Below, in pieces: positions 23,892 to 31,585 of a stretch of 64,000 bases of DNA. Where the stretch lies: assembly GCA_900113995.1 (NCBI GenBank), contig FORK01000014.1:1-64000 (forward strand). The letters are read 5' to 3'. Under the pieces are notes generated by a model that did not search any database, was not told where the DNA came from, and worked only from the letters and a program-made list of their open reading frames with translations. Position 1 is the first letter of the stretch. Each line of letters starts with the position of its first letter. The position numbers and the translations under genes were made by a program. The stretch comes from Ruminococcaceae bacterium D5 (GTDB lineage Bacteria; Bacillota; Clostridia; Oscillospirales; Ruminococcaceae).

Positions 23892-25388
23892 ATGGGATCT
23901 CTTTCGAAACTGCAAAACGGCAGCGACGTCCGCGGCGTGGCACTGGAGGTGGAGGGCGGCGCGCCGGTGAACCTCACTCCTGATATCGCCGGGCGGATCG
24001 CCGCCGCCTTTGTCCGCTGGCTGGCGGATAAGAGGGGACGCGACCCCGGAAAGCTGCGGATCGGCGTGGGGCACGACTCCCGTCTGACCGCCGCAGCTCT
24101 TAAGGAAGGGACGATCCGCGGAATCGCGGCGGCGGGAGCGGTTCCGGTCGACTGCTCGATGGCCTCGACCCCTGCCATGTTCTGCGCTACCGTATATCAT
24201 GAGACTGCCTTCGACGGCTCGGTGATGCTGACCGCCAGCCACCTGCCGAAGGAGCGCAACGGAATGAAATTCTTCATTCGGGAGGGCGGCCTGGACAAGC
24301 CGGATATCACGGCTCTGCTCGCGCTCGCGGAAGAGATCCCCGCGCCCGCCCTGTTCGGCGGAACGCCGGAGCGCTGCGGGCTCCTCTCGGTCTATGCCGC
24401 CGCCCTGCGTGAAAAAATCAAGTCAGGGGTCGACGCCCTCGACTATGACCGCCCGCTGGCCGGGCTGCATGTCGTCCTCGACGCGGGAAACGGCGCCGGC
24501 GGCTTCTTTGCCGGGCAGGTGCTCGCGCCGCTGGGAGCGGAACTTTCCGGCAGCCAGTTTCTCGAGCCGGACGGCAATTTCCCCAACCATATTCCAAACC
24601 CCGAGAACAAGGCGGCGATGGATTCGATTCGGGCCGCGACGGTGCAGAATCACGCCGATCTCGGAATCATCTTCGACACCGACGTTGATCGGATGTCCGC
24701 AGTGCTGCCCGACGGCGGCGAGGTTAACCGCGACGCGATTATCGCGATGATGGCAGCTATCCTCGCGCCCGAGTACCCCGGCTCGACCATCGTGACCGAC
24801 TCGGTCACCTCCGACCGGCTGACCCGCTTCCTCGAGGGGACGCTGGGCCTGCACCACCACCGCTTCAAGCGCGGCTATAAAAATGTCATCAACGAGTCGA
24901 TCCGCCTGAACAATGCCGGAATTCCTTCTCCGCTGGCAATCGAGACCTCGGGCCATGGCGCACTGTCGGAAAACTATTTTCTCGACGACGGTGCCTATCT
25001 CGCGGTGCGTCTGCTGATTGCCGCCGCCAAGGCCAAGCGGGAGGGGCGCGCCCTCGGCGCGCTGATCGAGCGCCTCCCCCCTGCCTGCGAGGAGGCGGAG
25101 CGCCGGATTCCGATCGAAGGGGAGGACTTTGCCGCAACAGGAAAACGGGTCCTCGCCGCCTTTGAGGAGCGGGCGCGGGCGCGCGGCTATGCCGTCGCCC
25201 CCAATTCCTACGAAGGGGTGCGGCTCACTCTGCCGGAGGGCTGGATGCTGCTGCGGCTTTCGCTGCACGATCCATTGCTTCCCCTGAACGTCGAGGGCAA
25301 CGCTCCCGGCGATTGCGCAAAGCTTTTGGCGGCCGCCCGCGGTCTGCTTGAGGGCTTCCCGGAGCTTAACCTCAGCGTACTGCGGTAA
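23892..25388 (+). CDS. Phosphomannomutase/phosphoglucomutase family protein
   Basis: A 498-residue alpha-D-phosphohexomutase that moves phosphate between C1 and C6 of a hexose phosphate. Catalytic serine loop TASHLP (usually TASHNP), metal loop DTDVDR, sugar-binding ETSGHGA, and a C-terminal phosphate-binding domain are present. The Leu in place of Asn in the serine loop is seen in a distinct subgroup, so the substrate is uncertain. An upstream ATG exists at 23871, but AAGAGGAGGAATTCC points to 23892. The last 50 bases of the gene, with its stop codon, are the first unit of the following repeat array. Confidence 0.88.
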   Translation: MGSLSKLQNGSDVRGVALEVEGGAPVNLTPDIAGRIAAAFVRWLADKRGRDPGKLRIGVGHDSRLTAAALKEGTIRGIAAAGAVPVDCSMASTPAMFCATVYHETAFDGSVMLTASHLPKERNGMKFFIREGGLDKPDITALLALAEEIPAPALFGGTPERCGLLSVYAAALREKIKSGVDALDYDRPLAGLHVVLDAGNGAGGFFAGQVLAPLGAELSGSQFLEPDGNFPNHIPNPENKAAMDSIRAATVQNHADLGIIFDTDVDRMSAVLPDGGEVNRDAIIAMMAAILAPEYPGSTIVTDSVTSDRLTRFLEGTLGLHHHRFKRGYKNVINESIRLNNAGIPSPLAIETSGHGALSENYFLDDGAYLAVRLLIAAAKAKREGRALGALIERLPPACEEAERRIPIEGEDFAATGKRVLAAFEERARARGYAVAPNSYEGVRLTLPEGWMLLRLSLHDPLLPLNVEGNAPGDCAKLLAAARGLLEGFPELNLSVLR

Positions 25389-25752
25389 ACCTCTTGCCCG
25401 CGGTCTGCTTGAGGGCTTCCCGGAGCTTAACCTCAGCGTACTGCGGTAAACCTCTTGCCCGCGGCTCGCTCGAGGGCTTTCGGAGCTAGCCTCAGCGCAC
25501 TGCGGTAAACCTCTTGCCCGCGGTCTGCTTGAGGGCTTCCCGGAGCTAGCCTCAGCGCACTGCGGTAAACCTCTTGCCCGCGGTCTGCTTGAGGGCTTCC
25601 CGGAGCTAGCCTCAGCGCACTGCGGTAAACCTCTTGCCCGCGGCCTGCTTGAGAGCTTCCCGGAGCTTAACCTCAGCGTACTGCGGTAAACCTCTTGCCC
25701 GCGGCTCGCTTGAGGGCTTTCGGAGCTTATAACCTCAGCGTACTGCGGTAAC
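25336..25752 (+). repeat. Seven tandem ~60-bp repeats seeded from the 3' end of the phosphohexomutase gene
   Basis: Units begin (CCCGCGG) at 25336, 25397, 25458, 25517, 25577, 25637 and 25698, 59-61 bases apart, and each contains a stop-codon module CTGCGGTAA. Unit one is coding and ends the gene. Units four and five are identical, while others differ by a few substitutions and small indels, so the array has expanded and then diverged. It fills almost the whole 430-base gap before the transketolase gene. No gene is seen in the gap. Confidence 0.95.
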
Positions 25753-25817
25753 GTCTGTCCGCGCGGCTGCGCCGCGCTTGACCATACACTTGAATCAGGA
25801 AAGGCAGGAATCACAAA

Positions 25818-26660
25818 ATGGAACAATCCCGTGTGAAGGAGCTCGAGCTGCTTGCCACCCGCGCGCGGCTTCTGGGGCTCAAGGCGGTGCACGACTGCGC
25901 GTCGGGCCACATCGGAGGATCTCTCTCCGCGATGGATATTCTCACCGTCCTCTACTTTGAAACGCTGAAGGTGGACCCGAAGGATTCCAAGAATCCCGGC
26001 CGCGACCGCTTTGTCCTCTCAAAGGGCCACTGCACCCCCGCGCTCTATCCGGTGCTGGCGCTGCGCGGATTCTTCCCGGTCGAGGACCTCAAGCTCTTCC
26101 GCTCGATCGAGGGGCATCTGTCCGGGCACGCCGAAATGCGCCATGTCAACGGGGTGGATATGTCCACCGGCTCGCTGGGGCAGGGCCTTTCGGCCGCCGT
26201 CGGCATGGCGGTTGCCGGCAAGCTCGACCGCAAGGATTACCGCGTCTACGCGCTGATGGGAGACGGCGAGATTCAGGAGGGCCAGATCTGGGAGGCCGCC
26301 ATGGCCGCCGCGAAGTATAAGCTGGACAACCTCTGCGGCATTGTCGATCTCAACGGCCTGCAGATCGACGGCGCGACCGCCGACGTCATGCCCACCGAGC
26401 CGCTCGACAAAAAGTGGGAGTCCTTCGGCTGGCATGTGATCAAGGCCGACGGTCACGACGTATCCGCCGTAGCCGCCGCCTTTGAGGAAGCGAAAACGGT
26501 GAGGGGCAAGCCCACCGTCATCCTCGCAAAGACGGTCAAAGGCAAGGGCGTCTCGTTTATGGAGAACAATGCCGGCTGGCATGGCAAAGCGCCTAACGAC
26601 GAGCAGTACGAGATTGCGAAGGCCGAGCTGGAGGCCAGACTCAAGGAACTGGAGGGTTAA
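25818..26660 (+). CDS. Transketolase, N-terminal (thiamine diphosphate-binding) subunit
   Basis: A 280-residue half-transketolase. It has GHIGGSLSAMD near 31-41, SKGHCTPALYP near 73-83 and the thiamine-diphosphate motif MGDGEIQEGQIWEAAMAA near 147-164, ending in LNGLQIDG. Together with the next gene it forms the split enzyme common in Clostridia and archaea, which moves two-carbon ketol groups in the non-oxidative pentose phosphate pathway. It is four bases from its partner gene. Its closeness to the sugar-isomerase and importer genes suggests supply or drain of pentose or tetrose phosphates, although it has a separate transcript start. Confidence 0.94.
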   Translation: MEQSRVKELELLATRARLLGLKAVHDCASGHIGGSLSAMDILTVLYFETLKVDPKDSKNPGRDRFVLSKGHCTPALYPVLALRGFFPVEDLKLFRSIEGHLSGHAEMRHVNGVDMSTGSLGQGLSAAVGMAVAGKLDRKDYRVYALMGDGEIQEGQIWEAAMAAAKYKLDNLCGIVDLNGLQIDGATADVMPTEPLDKKWESFGWHVIKADGHDVSAVAAAFEEAKTVRGKPTVILAKTVKGKGVSFMENNAGWHGKAPNDEQYEIAKAELEARLKELEG

Positions 26661-26663
26661 ACG

Positions 26664-27638
26664 ATGGGTGAAGTGATTGCAACCCGCGCTGCCTATGGCA
26701 AGGCGCTGGTAAAGTTTGGAGAGACGGTCCCCGAGCTGATTGTGATGGACGCGGACCTTGCCGGGGCGACGATGACCAACGGATTTGCCAAGGCATTCCC
26801 GGAGCGGTTCCTTGATATGGGAATCGCCGAGGCCGATATGATGGGGGTCGCGGCAGGGCTTGCGGCCTGCGGCAAGAAGGTGTTTGCCACCTCCTTCGCG
26901 ATGTTTGCTGCCGGCCGCGCCTGGGAACAGGTAAGAAATTCCATCTGCTATCCGCGGCTGGGCGTCAAGGTGGTTGGCTCGCATGGCGGCCTTTCGGTCG
27001 GCGAGGACGGCGCCACCCACCAGTGTATCGAAGATTTCGCGATCATGCGGGCGATCCCCGGCATGACGGTGATCTGCCCCTGCGACGGCTACGAGATGGA
27101 ACAGGCGGTCAAAGCGCTGATCAATTATGACGGTCCGGCCTATATGCGTCTCGGCCGGCTTGCGGTCGAAACGGTGACCGACTCGGTCGAGGGCTACCGC
27201 TTTGAGCTTGGCAAGGGCGTGACGCTGCTTGACGGCAGCGATGTGACCATCATTGCCGTCGGCATGATGGTGCAGGAAGCGCTGAAGGCCGCCGGTCTGC
27301 TCAAGGCCGACGGCATCTCCGCCCGGGTCATCGATATGCACACCATCAAGCCGCTCGACGAGGCACTGGTGCTTGCCGCCGCCCGCGAAACCGGGGCGGT
27401 CGTCACCAGTGAGGAGGCCAATGTGATCGGCGGACTCGGCTCGGCGGTCTGCGAGCTGCTCTCGGCCCGCTGCCCTGTGCCGGTCATCCGCCACGGGGTC
27501 AACGACCAGTTCGGCCGCTCGGGCAAAGCGCCTCTTGTCCTTCAGGCGTACGGCCTGACTGCGGAGGTCATCGCGGAGAAGGCCCGCGAGGCGGTGGAGC
27601 TCAAAGGACGGCAGGCAGGCTCGCTCGGCGCGCTCTGA
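26664..27638 (+). CDS. Transketolase, C-terminal (pyrimidine-binding) subunit
   Basis: A 324-residue protein with the pyrimidine-binding and C-terminal transketolase domains. Visible are LIVMDADLAGATMTNGFAKAF near 20-40, the glutamate motif DMGIAEADMMGVAAGLA near 51-67, SHGGLSVGEDGATHQ near 104-118 and the final domain with VVTSEEANVIGGLGSAV near 247-263. It pairs with the 25818 product. 1-deoxyxylulose-5-phosphate synthase subunits look similar, but the split form and the length fit transketolase. Confidence 0.93.
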   Translation: MGEVIATRAAYGKALVKFGETVPELIVMDADLAGATMTNGFAKAFPERFLDMGIAEADMMGVAAGLAACGKKVFATSFAMFAAGRAWEQVRNSICYPRLGVKVVGSHGGLSVGEDGATHQCIEDFAIMRAIPGMTVICPCDGYEMEQAVKALINYDGPAYMRLGRLAVETVTDSVEGYRFELGKGVTLLDGSDVTIIAVGMMVQEALKAAGLLKADGISARVIDMHTIKPLDEALVLAAARETGAVVTSEEANVIGGLGSAVCELLSARCPVPVIRHGVNDQFGRSGKAPLVLQAYGLTAEVIAEKAREAVELKGRQAGSLGAL

Positions 27639-27657
27639 GCAGACAGTTCCACGAAGC

Positions 27658-27700
27658 GGCGGCGGAGAGACGGCTTTGCGGCCGTTTCCCGCCGCCTTTT
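27658..27700 (+). terminator. Terminator of the transketolase operon
   Basis: GGCGGCGG...CCGCCGCC with an inner GACGGC/GCCGTTT pairing forms a long hairpin followed by TTTT. It lies three bases before the next ribosome binding site, so read-through is likely. Confidence 0.6.
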
Positions 27701-27716
27701 GGAAGGAGGAGAGCTG

Positions 27717-28202
27717 GTGAACGACCCCGATGCGCTGCTTGTCCGGGTGCTGGCCGAGGCGAAAAGTCTGGGCATCCCCGTTTCCCGGGAAATCGACCCG
27801 CACGTGGCGGTAAACACCCGCGCCCGCACCCGCTTCGGCCGCTGCATCCGCAGGAGCGGGCGGTTTACCATTGAGCTGTCGGAGCGGATGCTCGAAGCGC
27901 CCGAGCGCTCCTGCCGGCAGACGCTGGCTCATGAGGTGCTGCACACCTGTCCGGGCTGTCAGAACCATCAGGTCCGCTGGAAGAGCTACGCCGCCCGGAT
28001 GAACGCCGCCTTTGGCTACGCGATTGAGCGGACCGGCACTGCTGAAGGGCTCGGGGTGCCGGACCGGCGGGAGGCGCGCTATAAGCTCGTCTGCGAACGG
28101 TGCGGCGCCGAGCTGACCCGGATGAAAAAAAGTCCGCTGATTGCCCATCCCGAGCGTTACCGCTGCCGCTGCGGGGGAAAGCTCCGTCCGGCGCCGGTAT
28201 GA
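27717..28202 (+). CDS. SprT-like zinc metalloprotease domain protein
   Basis: A 161-residue protein with a central SprT-like domain: the zinc motif HEVLH in LAHEVLHTCPGCQNH (about residues 72-86), and a C-terminal zinc ribbon with CERCG and CRCGG (about 127-155). SprT-like proteins such as Spartan cut DNA-protein crosslinks in eukaryotes, while bacterial roles are poorly known. The start is GTG at 27717, seven bases after AAGGAGG. It opens a set of four closely spaced genes with vanY-like and two TrkA-like genes. Confidence 0.85.
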   Translation: MNDPDALLVRVLAEAKSLGIPVSREIDPHVAVNTRARTRFGRCIRRSGRFTIELSERMLEAPERSCRQTLAHEVLHTCPGCQNHQVRWKSYAARMNAAFGYAIERTGTAEGLGVPDRREARYKLVCERCGAELTRMKKSPLIAHPERYRCRCGGKLRPAPV

Positions 28203-28282
28203 CGGGAGCCAAAAGGCATAAGCTATCGCTGCCCGCGGGCCGAATCCGGCGCGCGGCGTTCCCGAACAAAGGAGACAATGCT

Positions 28283-29038
28283 GTGAAACGAATTGTTCTG
28301 ACAGGCCTCGTTCTGGGGCTCATTCTCTGCGGCTGCGGGGAGCGCAGCCTTGGCCCGCCCGTTTCCCCGGAGCCTGATTCCGAAGCTTCCCCCGCCGTTT
28401 CGGCACAGCCGGTTTCGCTGCCTCCGGAGGAATCCTCCTCCCCGCAGGAGCCGGTTGAAGAGGATTGGCGGCTGATGCTTGTCAATCCCGATCATCTGCT
28501 CCCCGATGATTTTACCGTCGAGCTGGCGATGACTTCCTACGGCTATGAGGTGGATGCGCGGATTGTCGAGCCGCTGACCGCAATGATTGAGGCGGCCGCC
28601 GCCGACGGGGTGACGCTGCTGCCCTGTTACGGTTACCGGACCCGCGAACAGTCGGCCCAGCTTTTTGAAAAGCAGGTCAGCCGCCAGCTTGCCGCCGGGC
28701 TCTCGCAGGAGGCGGCGGTCGAAGAGGCCAAGAAATGGGTCGCCCCGCCGGGAACAAGCGACCACCATACGGGGCTTGCCCTCGATATCGTGACCCCGGA
28801 GCATCAGGTGCTCAATCACGCCTTCGCCGGAACGCCTGCCGCCCGGTGGATGGCCGGGCACAGCACCGAATACGGCTTTGTGATCCGCTTCCCGGAGGAT
28901 AAGCAGGAGATCACCGGCATCACCTACGAGCCGTGGCACCTGCGATATGTCGGGGAGGAACACGCCCGGGTGATGCGTGAGCAGAATCTCTGCCTCGAGG
29001 AATACTGGGAGCAGCTTTACGGGGAGGGACAGGCATGA
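28283..29038 (+). CDS. D-alanyl-D-alanine carboxypeptidase, VanY family, secreted
   Basis: A 251-residue exported protein: hydrophobic leader ending ILCGCG (possibly a lipoprotein), a Pro/Ser/Glu linker, then a VanY domain from about residue 65. Zinc-site motifs are present: GYRTREQSAQLFEK near 118-131, GTSDHHTGLALDI (SxHxxGxAxD) near 156-168 and EPWHLRYVG near 217-225. It trims the terminal D-Ala from peptidoglycan stem peptides. The start is GTG at 28283 with AAAGGAG nine bases upstream. Its stop overlaps the TrkA-like start (ATGA). No vanA/vanH-type genes are near, so this is wall maturation and not vancomycin resistance. Confidence 0.9.
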   Translation: MKRIVLTGLVLGLILCGCGERSLGPPVSPEPDSEASPAVSAQPVSLPPEESSSPQEPVEEDWRLMLVNPDHLLPDDFTVELAMTSYGYEVDARIVEPLTAMIEAAAADGVTLLPCYGYRTREQSAQLFEKQVSRQLAAGLSQEAAVEEAKKWVAPPGTSDHHTGLALDIVTPEHQVLNHAFAGTPAARWMAGHSTEYGFVIRFPEDKQEITGITYEPWHLRYVGEEHARVMREQNLCLEEYWEQLYGEGQA

Positions 29039-29670
29039 ACCTGCTGGTGGCCGGATGCGGCATGGTCGGAGCGAAGCTCGCCCTGCGGATGTGCCGGATG
29101 GGGCACGATGTCTCGGTGGTCGACCGCGAGGAAGAGAGTTTTGAGAAGCTCGGCGCCGCCTTCACCGGTCTGACCTTTGTGGGCAACATCATCGATCTCG
29201 ACGTGCTGCGCCGCGCGGGCATCGAGGGCTGCGACGCAGTGGCCGCTGTGACCAATTCAGACAATGTCAACGTGATGATTTCCCAGATCGCGCGGGATAT
29301 CTTTTCGATTCCCCGCGTGCTTACCCGGGTCTATGACCCCGACCGCGAGCGCATCTTTGCCCAGTTTGGGCTGCACACCATCTGCCCGACCGCACTGACC
29401 GTCGAATCGGCGGTCGCCGTTCTCACCGAGCAGCGCGCGGCCCGCTATGTGACGATGTTCGGCCAGACGGTGGCCCTTTCTGCGGTTCCGCTGCCGGCGG
29501 GAACCGCCGGAACCCGGCTGGGCCGGATGAAGCTTCCGGATGGGATGGCGGCTGGGGTTCTGCATAAGGACGGCGCCTTTGAACTGTGCTATGAGGCGCC
29601 GGAACGGGTCCTTCAGGAGGAGGACCGACTGCTGGTGCTGCGCCGCGCCGGAGAGGGGGGCGTCCGATGA
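29035..29670 (+). CDS. TrkA-type potassium channel regulatory protein, copy 1
   Basis: A 211-residue protein with an N-terminal RCK/TrkA-N Rossmann domain (GCGMVGAKLA near 7-16, VVDREEESFEKL near 30-41, AVTNSDNVNVMISQIA near 78-93) and a C-terminal TrkA-C domain. Such cytoplasmic proteins bind NAD(H) or ATP/ADP and gate Trk/Ktr potassium uptake. No trkH or ktrB membrane gene is in the window. It overlaps both neighbours by four bases (ATGA), so it is translationally coupled. Confidence 0.88.
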   Translation: MNLLVAGCGMVGAKLALRMCRMGHDVSVVDREEESFEKLGAAFTGLTFVGNIIDLDVLRRAGIEGCDAVAAVTNSDNVNVMISQIARDIFSIPRVLTRVYDPDRERIFAQFGLHTICPTALTVESAVAVLTEQRAARYVTMFGQTVALSAVPLPAGTAGTRLGRMKLPDGMAAGVLHKDGAFELCYEAPERVLQEEDRLLVLRRAGEGGVR

Positions 29671-30362
29671 AGGTTGTGGTGGTGGGCGGCGGAAAGGTGG
29701 GCTTCTATCTTTCCGCCACCCTGCTGGAGCATGGGCATGAACCGGTGCTGATTGAACGGGATCACAAGAAATGCCAGCGCATTGCAAACCTTCTCGACCT
29801 GCAGGTGATCTGCGGGGACGGCTCGTCGCTCGATGCGCTGCAATCGGCCGATCTCGCCCATGCCGACGCACTGGCCAGCGTGACCGGAACCGACGAGGAC
29901 AACCTCATCATCTGCGAGCTGGCCAAACGGCATTTCAAGGTGCCGCGCACGGTCGCTCGGGTGAACAACCCGAAAAATGCCGACGTGATGAAACGCCTGG
30001 GAGTGGATATCGCTGTTTCGAGCACCGATTCGCTCGCGCGGATCATCGAGCGGGAGGTGGACACCACCGCCATCCGGCAGCTCATGCATCTGAACCGGGG
30101 CACCAATTCGCTGCTTGAGCTGACTCTGCCGAAGGATTTCCGGCATAACGGCGAAACGCTGATGGCCCTGCCGCTGCCGGAGGAATCGATCGTCATGACC
30201 ATCACCCGCGGCGGTGAGATGACCATCCCGCGCGGCAGCGCCCAGCTCTTTGCCGGGGACCGGCTGCTGGTTGTCTGCAAGGACACCGCGATTCATGAGC
30301 TTGGGCAGGTGCTGGGGATCACCTCAGGCGAGGGCCGCGGAAAGCGGGGCCTTCCTCTGTGA
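29667..30362 (+). CDS. TrkA-type potassium channel regulatory protein, copy 2
   Basis: A 231-residue TrkA-N plus TrkA-C protein with GGGKVGFYLSATLLEHGHE near 7-25, VICGDGSSLDALQSA near 48-62 and VTGTDEDNLIICELAK near 72-87. It is a diverged paralogue of the preceding gene. Two adjacent single-RCK genes are common in Clostridia and may form a hetero-octamer ring on one Trk-type channel. It overlaps copy 1 by four bases and is the last gene of the unit. Confidence 0.9.
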   Translation: MKVVVVGGGKVGFYLSATLLEHGHEPVLIERDHKKCQRIANLLDLQVICGDGSSLDALQSADLAHADALASVTGTDEDNLIICELAKRHFKVPRTVARVNNPKNADVMKRLGVDIAVSSTDSLARIIEREVDTTAIRQLMHLNRGTNSLLELTLPKDFRHNGETLMALPLPEESIVMTITRGGEMTIPRGSAQLFAGDRLLVVCKDTAIHELGQVLGITSGEGRGKRGLPL

Positions 30363-30530
30363 ATCCGGGCGGGGCACAGCCCTGCTTCCGGCGGCTCAAA
30401 AGGTGGGTTGTGCGTCATAATGATTAGCAAAGCGACAGATTTAATTCAATAATTTTGTAAAAATCAACATATGAATCTGCTTGATTTGCGGGAAATCATT
30501 TGCCAAAATGCAGAAATCGCTTCGCGACGG

Positions 30531-30559
30531 TTGACTGAGCCTGCCGCCGGTGCTATTCT
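30531..30559 (+). promoter_or_regulatory. Sigma-A type promoter of a second very short transcription unit
   Basis: TTGACT (30531-30536), 17 bases, TATTCT (30554-30559). Start near 30566, only about 12 bases before a terminator stem. Confidence 0.55.
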
Positions 30560-30565
30560 GTAACC

Positions 30566-30609
30566 ATCATCGGCAAAGGCACTGCGGGTATTCCCCGCAG
30601 TGCCTTTTT
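30566..30609 (+). ncRNA. Putative ~45-nt small RNA ending in a terminator
   Basis: The predicted transcript is little more than an 11-bp stem (GGCACTGCGGG at 30578-30588 with CCCGCAGTGCC at 30594-30604) and five T. The 367-base gap between the TrkA gene and the beta-lactamase-like gene otherwise holds only AT-rich sequence and the minus-strand terminator. The hairpin may instead simply end read-through from the TrkA operon. Confidence 0.35.
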
Positions 30610-30675
30610 CTTCCCTTCATGTTCCCCAATAGGCTTCTTTTGAGCCACTCGTCTAACGAGTGGTTTTGCGCTGCA

Positions 30676-30705
30676 AAAAGCCCCCGCCACAAGGCGGGGG
30701 CTTTT
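30676..30705 (-). terminator. Terminator of the D-aminoacylase operon
   Basis: A perfect 13-bp GC-rich stem (30676-30688 with 30693-30705), with TTTTTGCAG on the minus strand, 25 bases after the stop of the beta-lactamase-like gene. Confidence 0.88.
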
Positions 30706-30729
30706 GGGGCAACGCGGGAAGCATCCGCT

Positions 30730-31554
30730 TCAGCGGAGCGCCTCATAGACGGCGAGAGAAACCTTACCGACGGTGGTGATGCCGTCCAGATCATTCTCAA
30801 GGTCCTTGGTGCACATCGAGATGATATAGCGGCTGTGGCTGGGCAGTTCGAAGATGCCGACGTCGTGCTGGATGCCGACGAGGTCGCCGGTCTTGTTGGC
30901 GACGAGCACCTGTCCCTCGGGAATGCTGCCGACAACTCCCGAATAGGAGGGAACGGCGGGAACGAGGGAGGGCAGCTTGTTGCGGTACTTTTGGGCGCAC
31001 ATAAATTCGAAGATGGTCCGGGAGATCTCGGGGCTGACAAATTCACCCCTCGAAATGCGGGAGAGCATGTCTCCGATTTCGCCCGCGCAGAGATAGTTGT
31101 TGCGTCCCTGCTTGATGGCCTCGAAATCCATCATCTTGCGCTGCCAGATGATATTCTCATAGCCCTGCTCCTTGCAGAACGCATGGAAACGGTCCACGGT
31201 GATGACATCCATAACCTCGTTGGTGGCGATGTTGTCGCTCATGATGATCATCAGCTTGCCGAGGTCGCGCAGGGTGATTTCATAGCTGGGGTTCAGGTCA
31301 CAGAGGATACCAGTGCCGCCCACGCGGTTTTCAGCGGCAATTTTGTGGGGAGCGTCGAGGTCGATGCGGCCCTCGGCGCCGTCGCGCAGCAGCAGCGCCA
31401 GCATCGGAATCTTAATGACGCTGCAGGCGGGGAAGCTCAGCTCGGGGTTGATCTTGAGAATCTCGCCGGTAGCGCAGTCCTCGATATAGAGGCCGACCGT
31501 TCCCTTCATCTCGGAAAGAATGCGATAGATCTCATTTGACGGAATTCGTCCCAT
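30730..31554 (-). CDS. Class A beta-lactamase-like serine hydrolase without signal peptide
   Basis: A 274-residue protein with all three active-site boxes of class A beta-lactamases and related DD-peptidases: SVIK (S45-K48), SDN (106-108) and KTG in ANKTGDL near the C-terminus. It starts MGRIPSNEIYRILSE with no signal peptide or membrane anchor, so it should stay in the cytoplasm, which is unusual for a beta-lactamase. As the last gene of an operon with a D-aminoacylase and a transporter, it may hydrolyse an amide or ester of an imported compound. The start has AAAGGAGGTATTTTGAT. Beta-lactam resistance is possible but less likely. Confidence 0.85.
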   Translation of the reverse strand: MGRIPSNEIYRILSEMKGTVGLYIEDCATGEILKINPELSFPACSVIKIPMLALLLRDGAEGRIDLDAPHKIAAENRVGGTGILCDLNPSYEITLRDLGKLMIIMSDNIATNEVMDVITVDRFHAFCKEQGYENIIWQRKMMDFEAIKQGRNNYLCAGEIGDMLSRISRGEFVSPEISRTIFEFMCAQKYRNKLPSLVPAVPSYSGVVGSIPEGQVLVANKTGDLVGIQHDVGIFELPSHSRYIISMCTKDLENDLDGITTVGKVSLAVYEALR

Positions 31555-31585
31555 ATCAAAATACCTCCTTTACGCAAACGGTTTG

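Noticed and set aside
25336-25752. Possible CRISPR array
   Set aside because: Units are contiguous, with no unique spacers, and no cas genes are near. The first unit is coding sequence.
24423-25910. Minus-strand frame with a repeating 20-residue peptide
   Set aside because: The repeat peptide comes only from the 60-bp DNA array being a multiple of three. The frame runs antisense through the phosphohexomutase gene.
26019-28148. Minus-strand open frame of about 700 codons across the transketolase genes
   Set aside because: It mirrors two complete conserved genes and SprT. The His/Arg/Gly-rich peptide is typical of antisense GC-rich frames.
28283-29038. VanY as part of vancomycin resistance
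   Set aside because: No vanH, vanA/B/D, vanX or vanRS genes are nearby, and the neighbours are SprT-like and TrkA-like genes. Wall maturation is the simpler reading.
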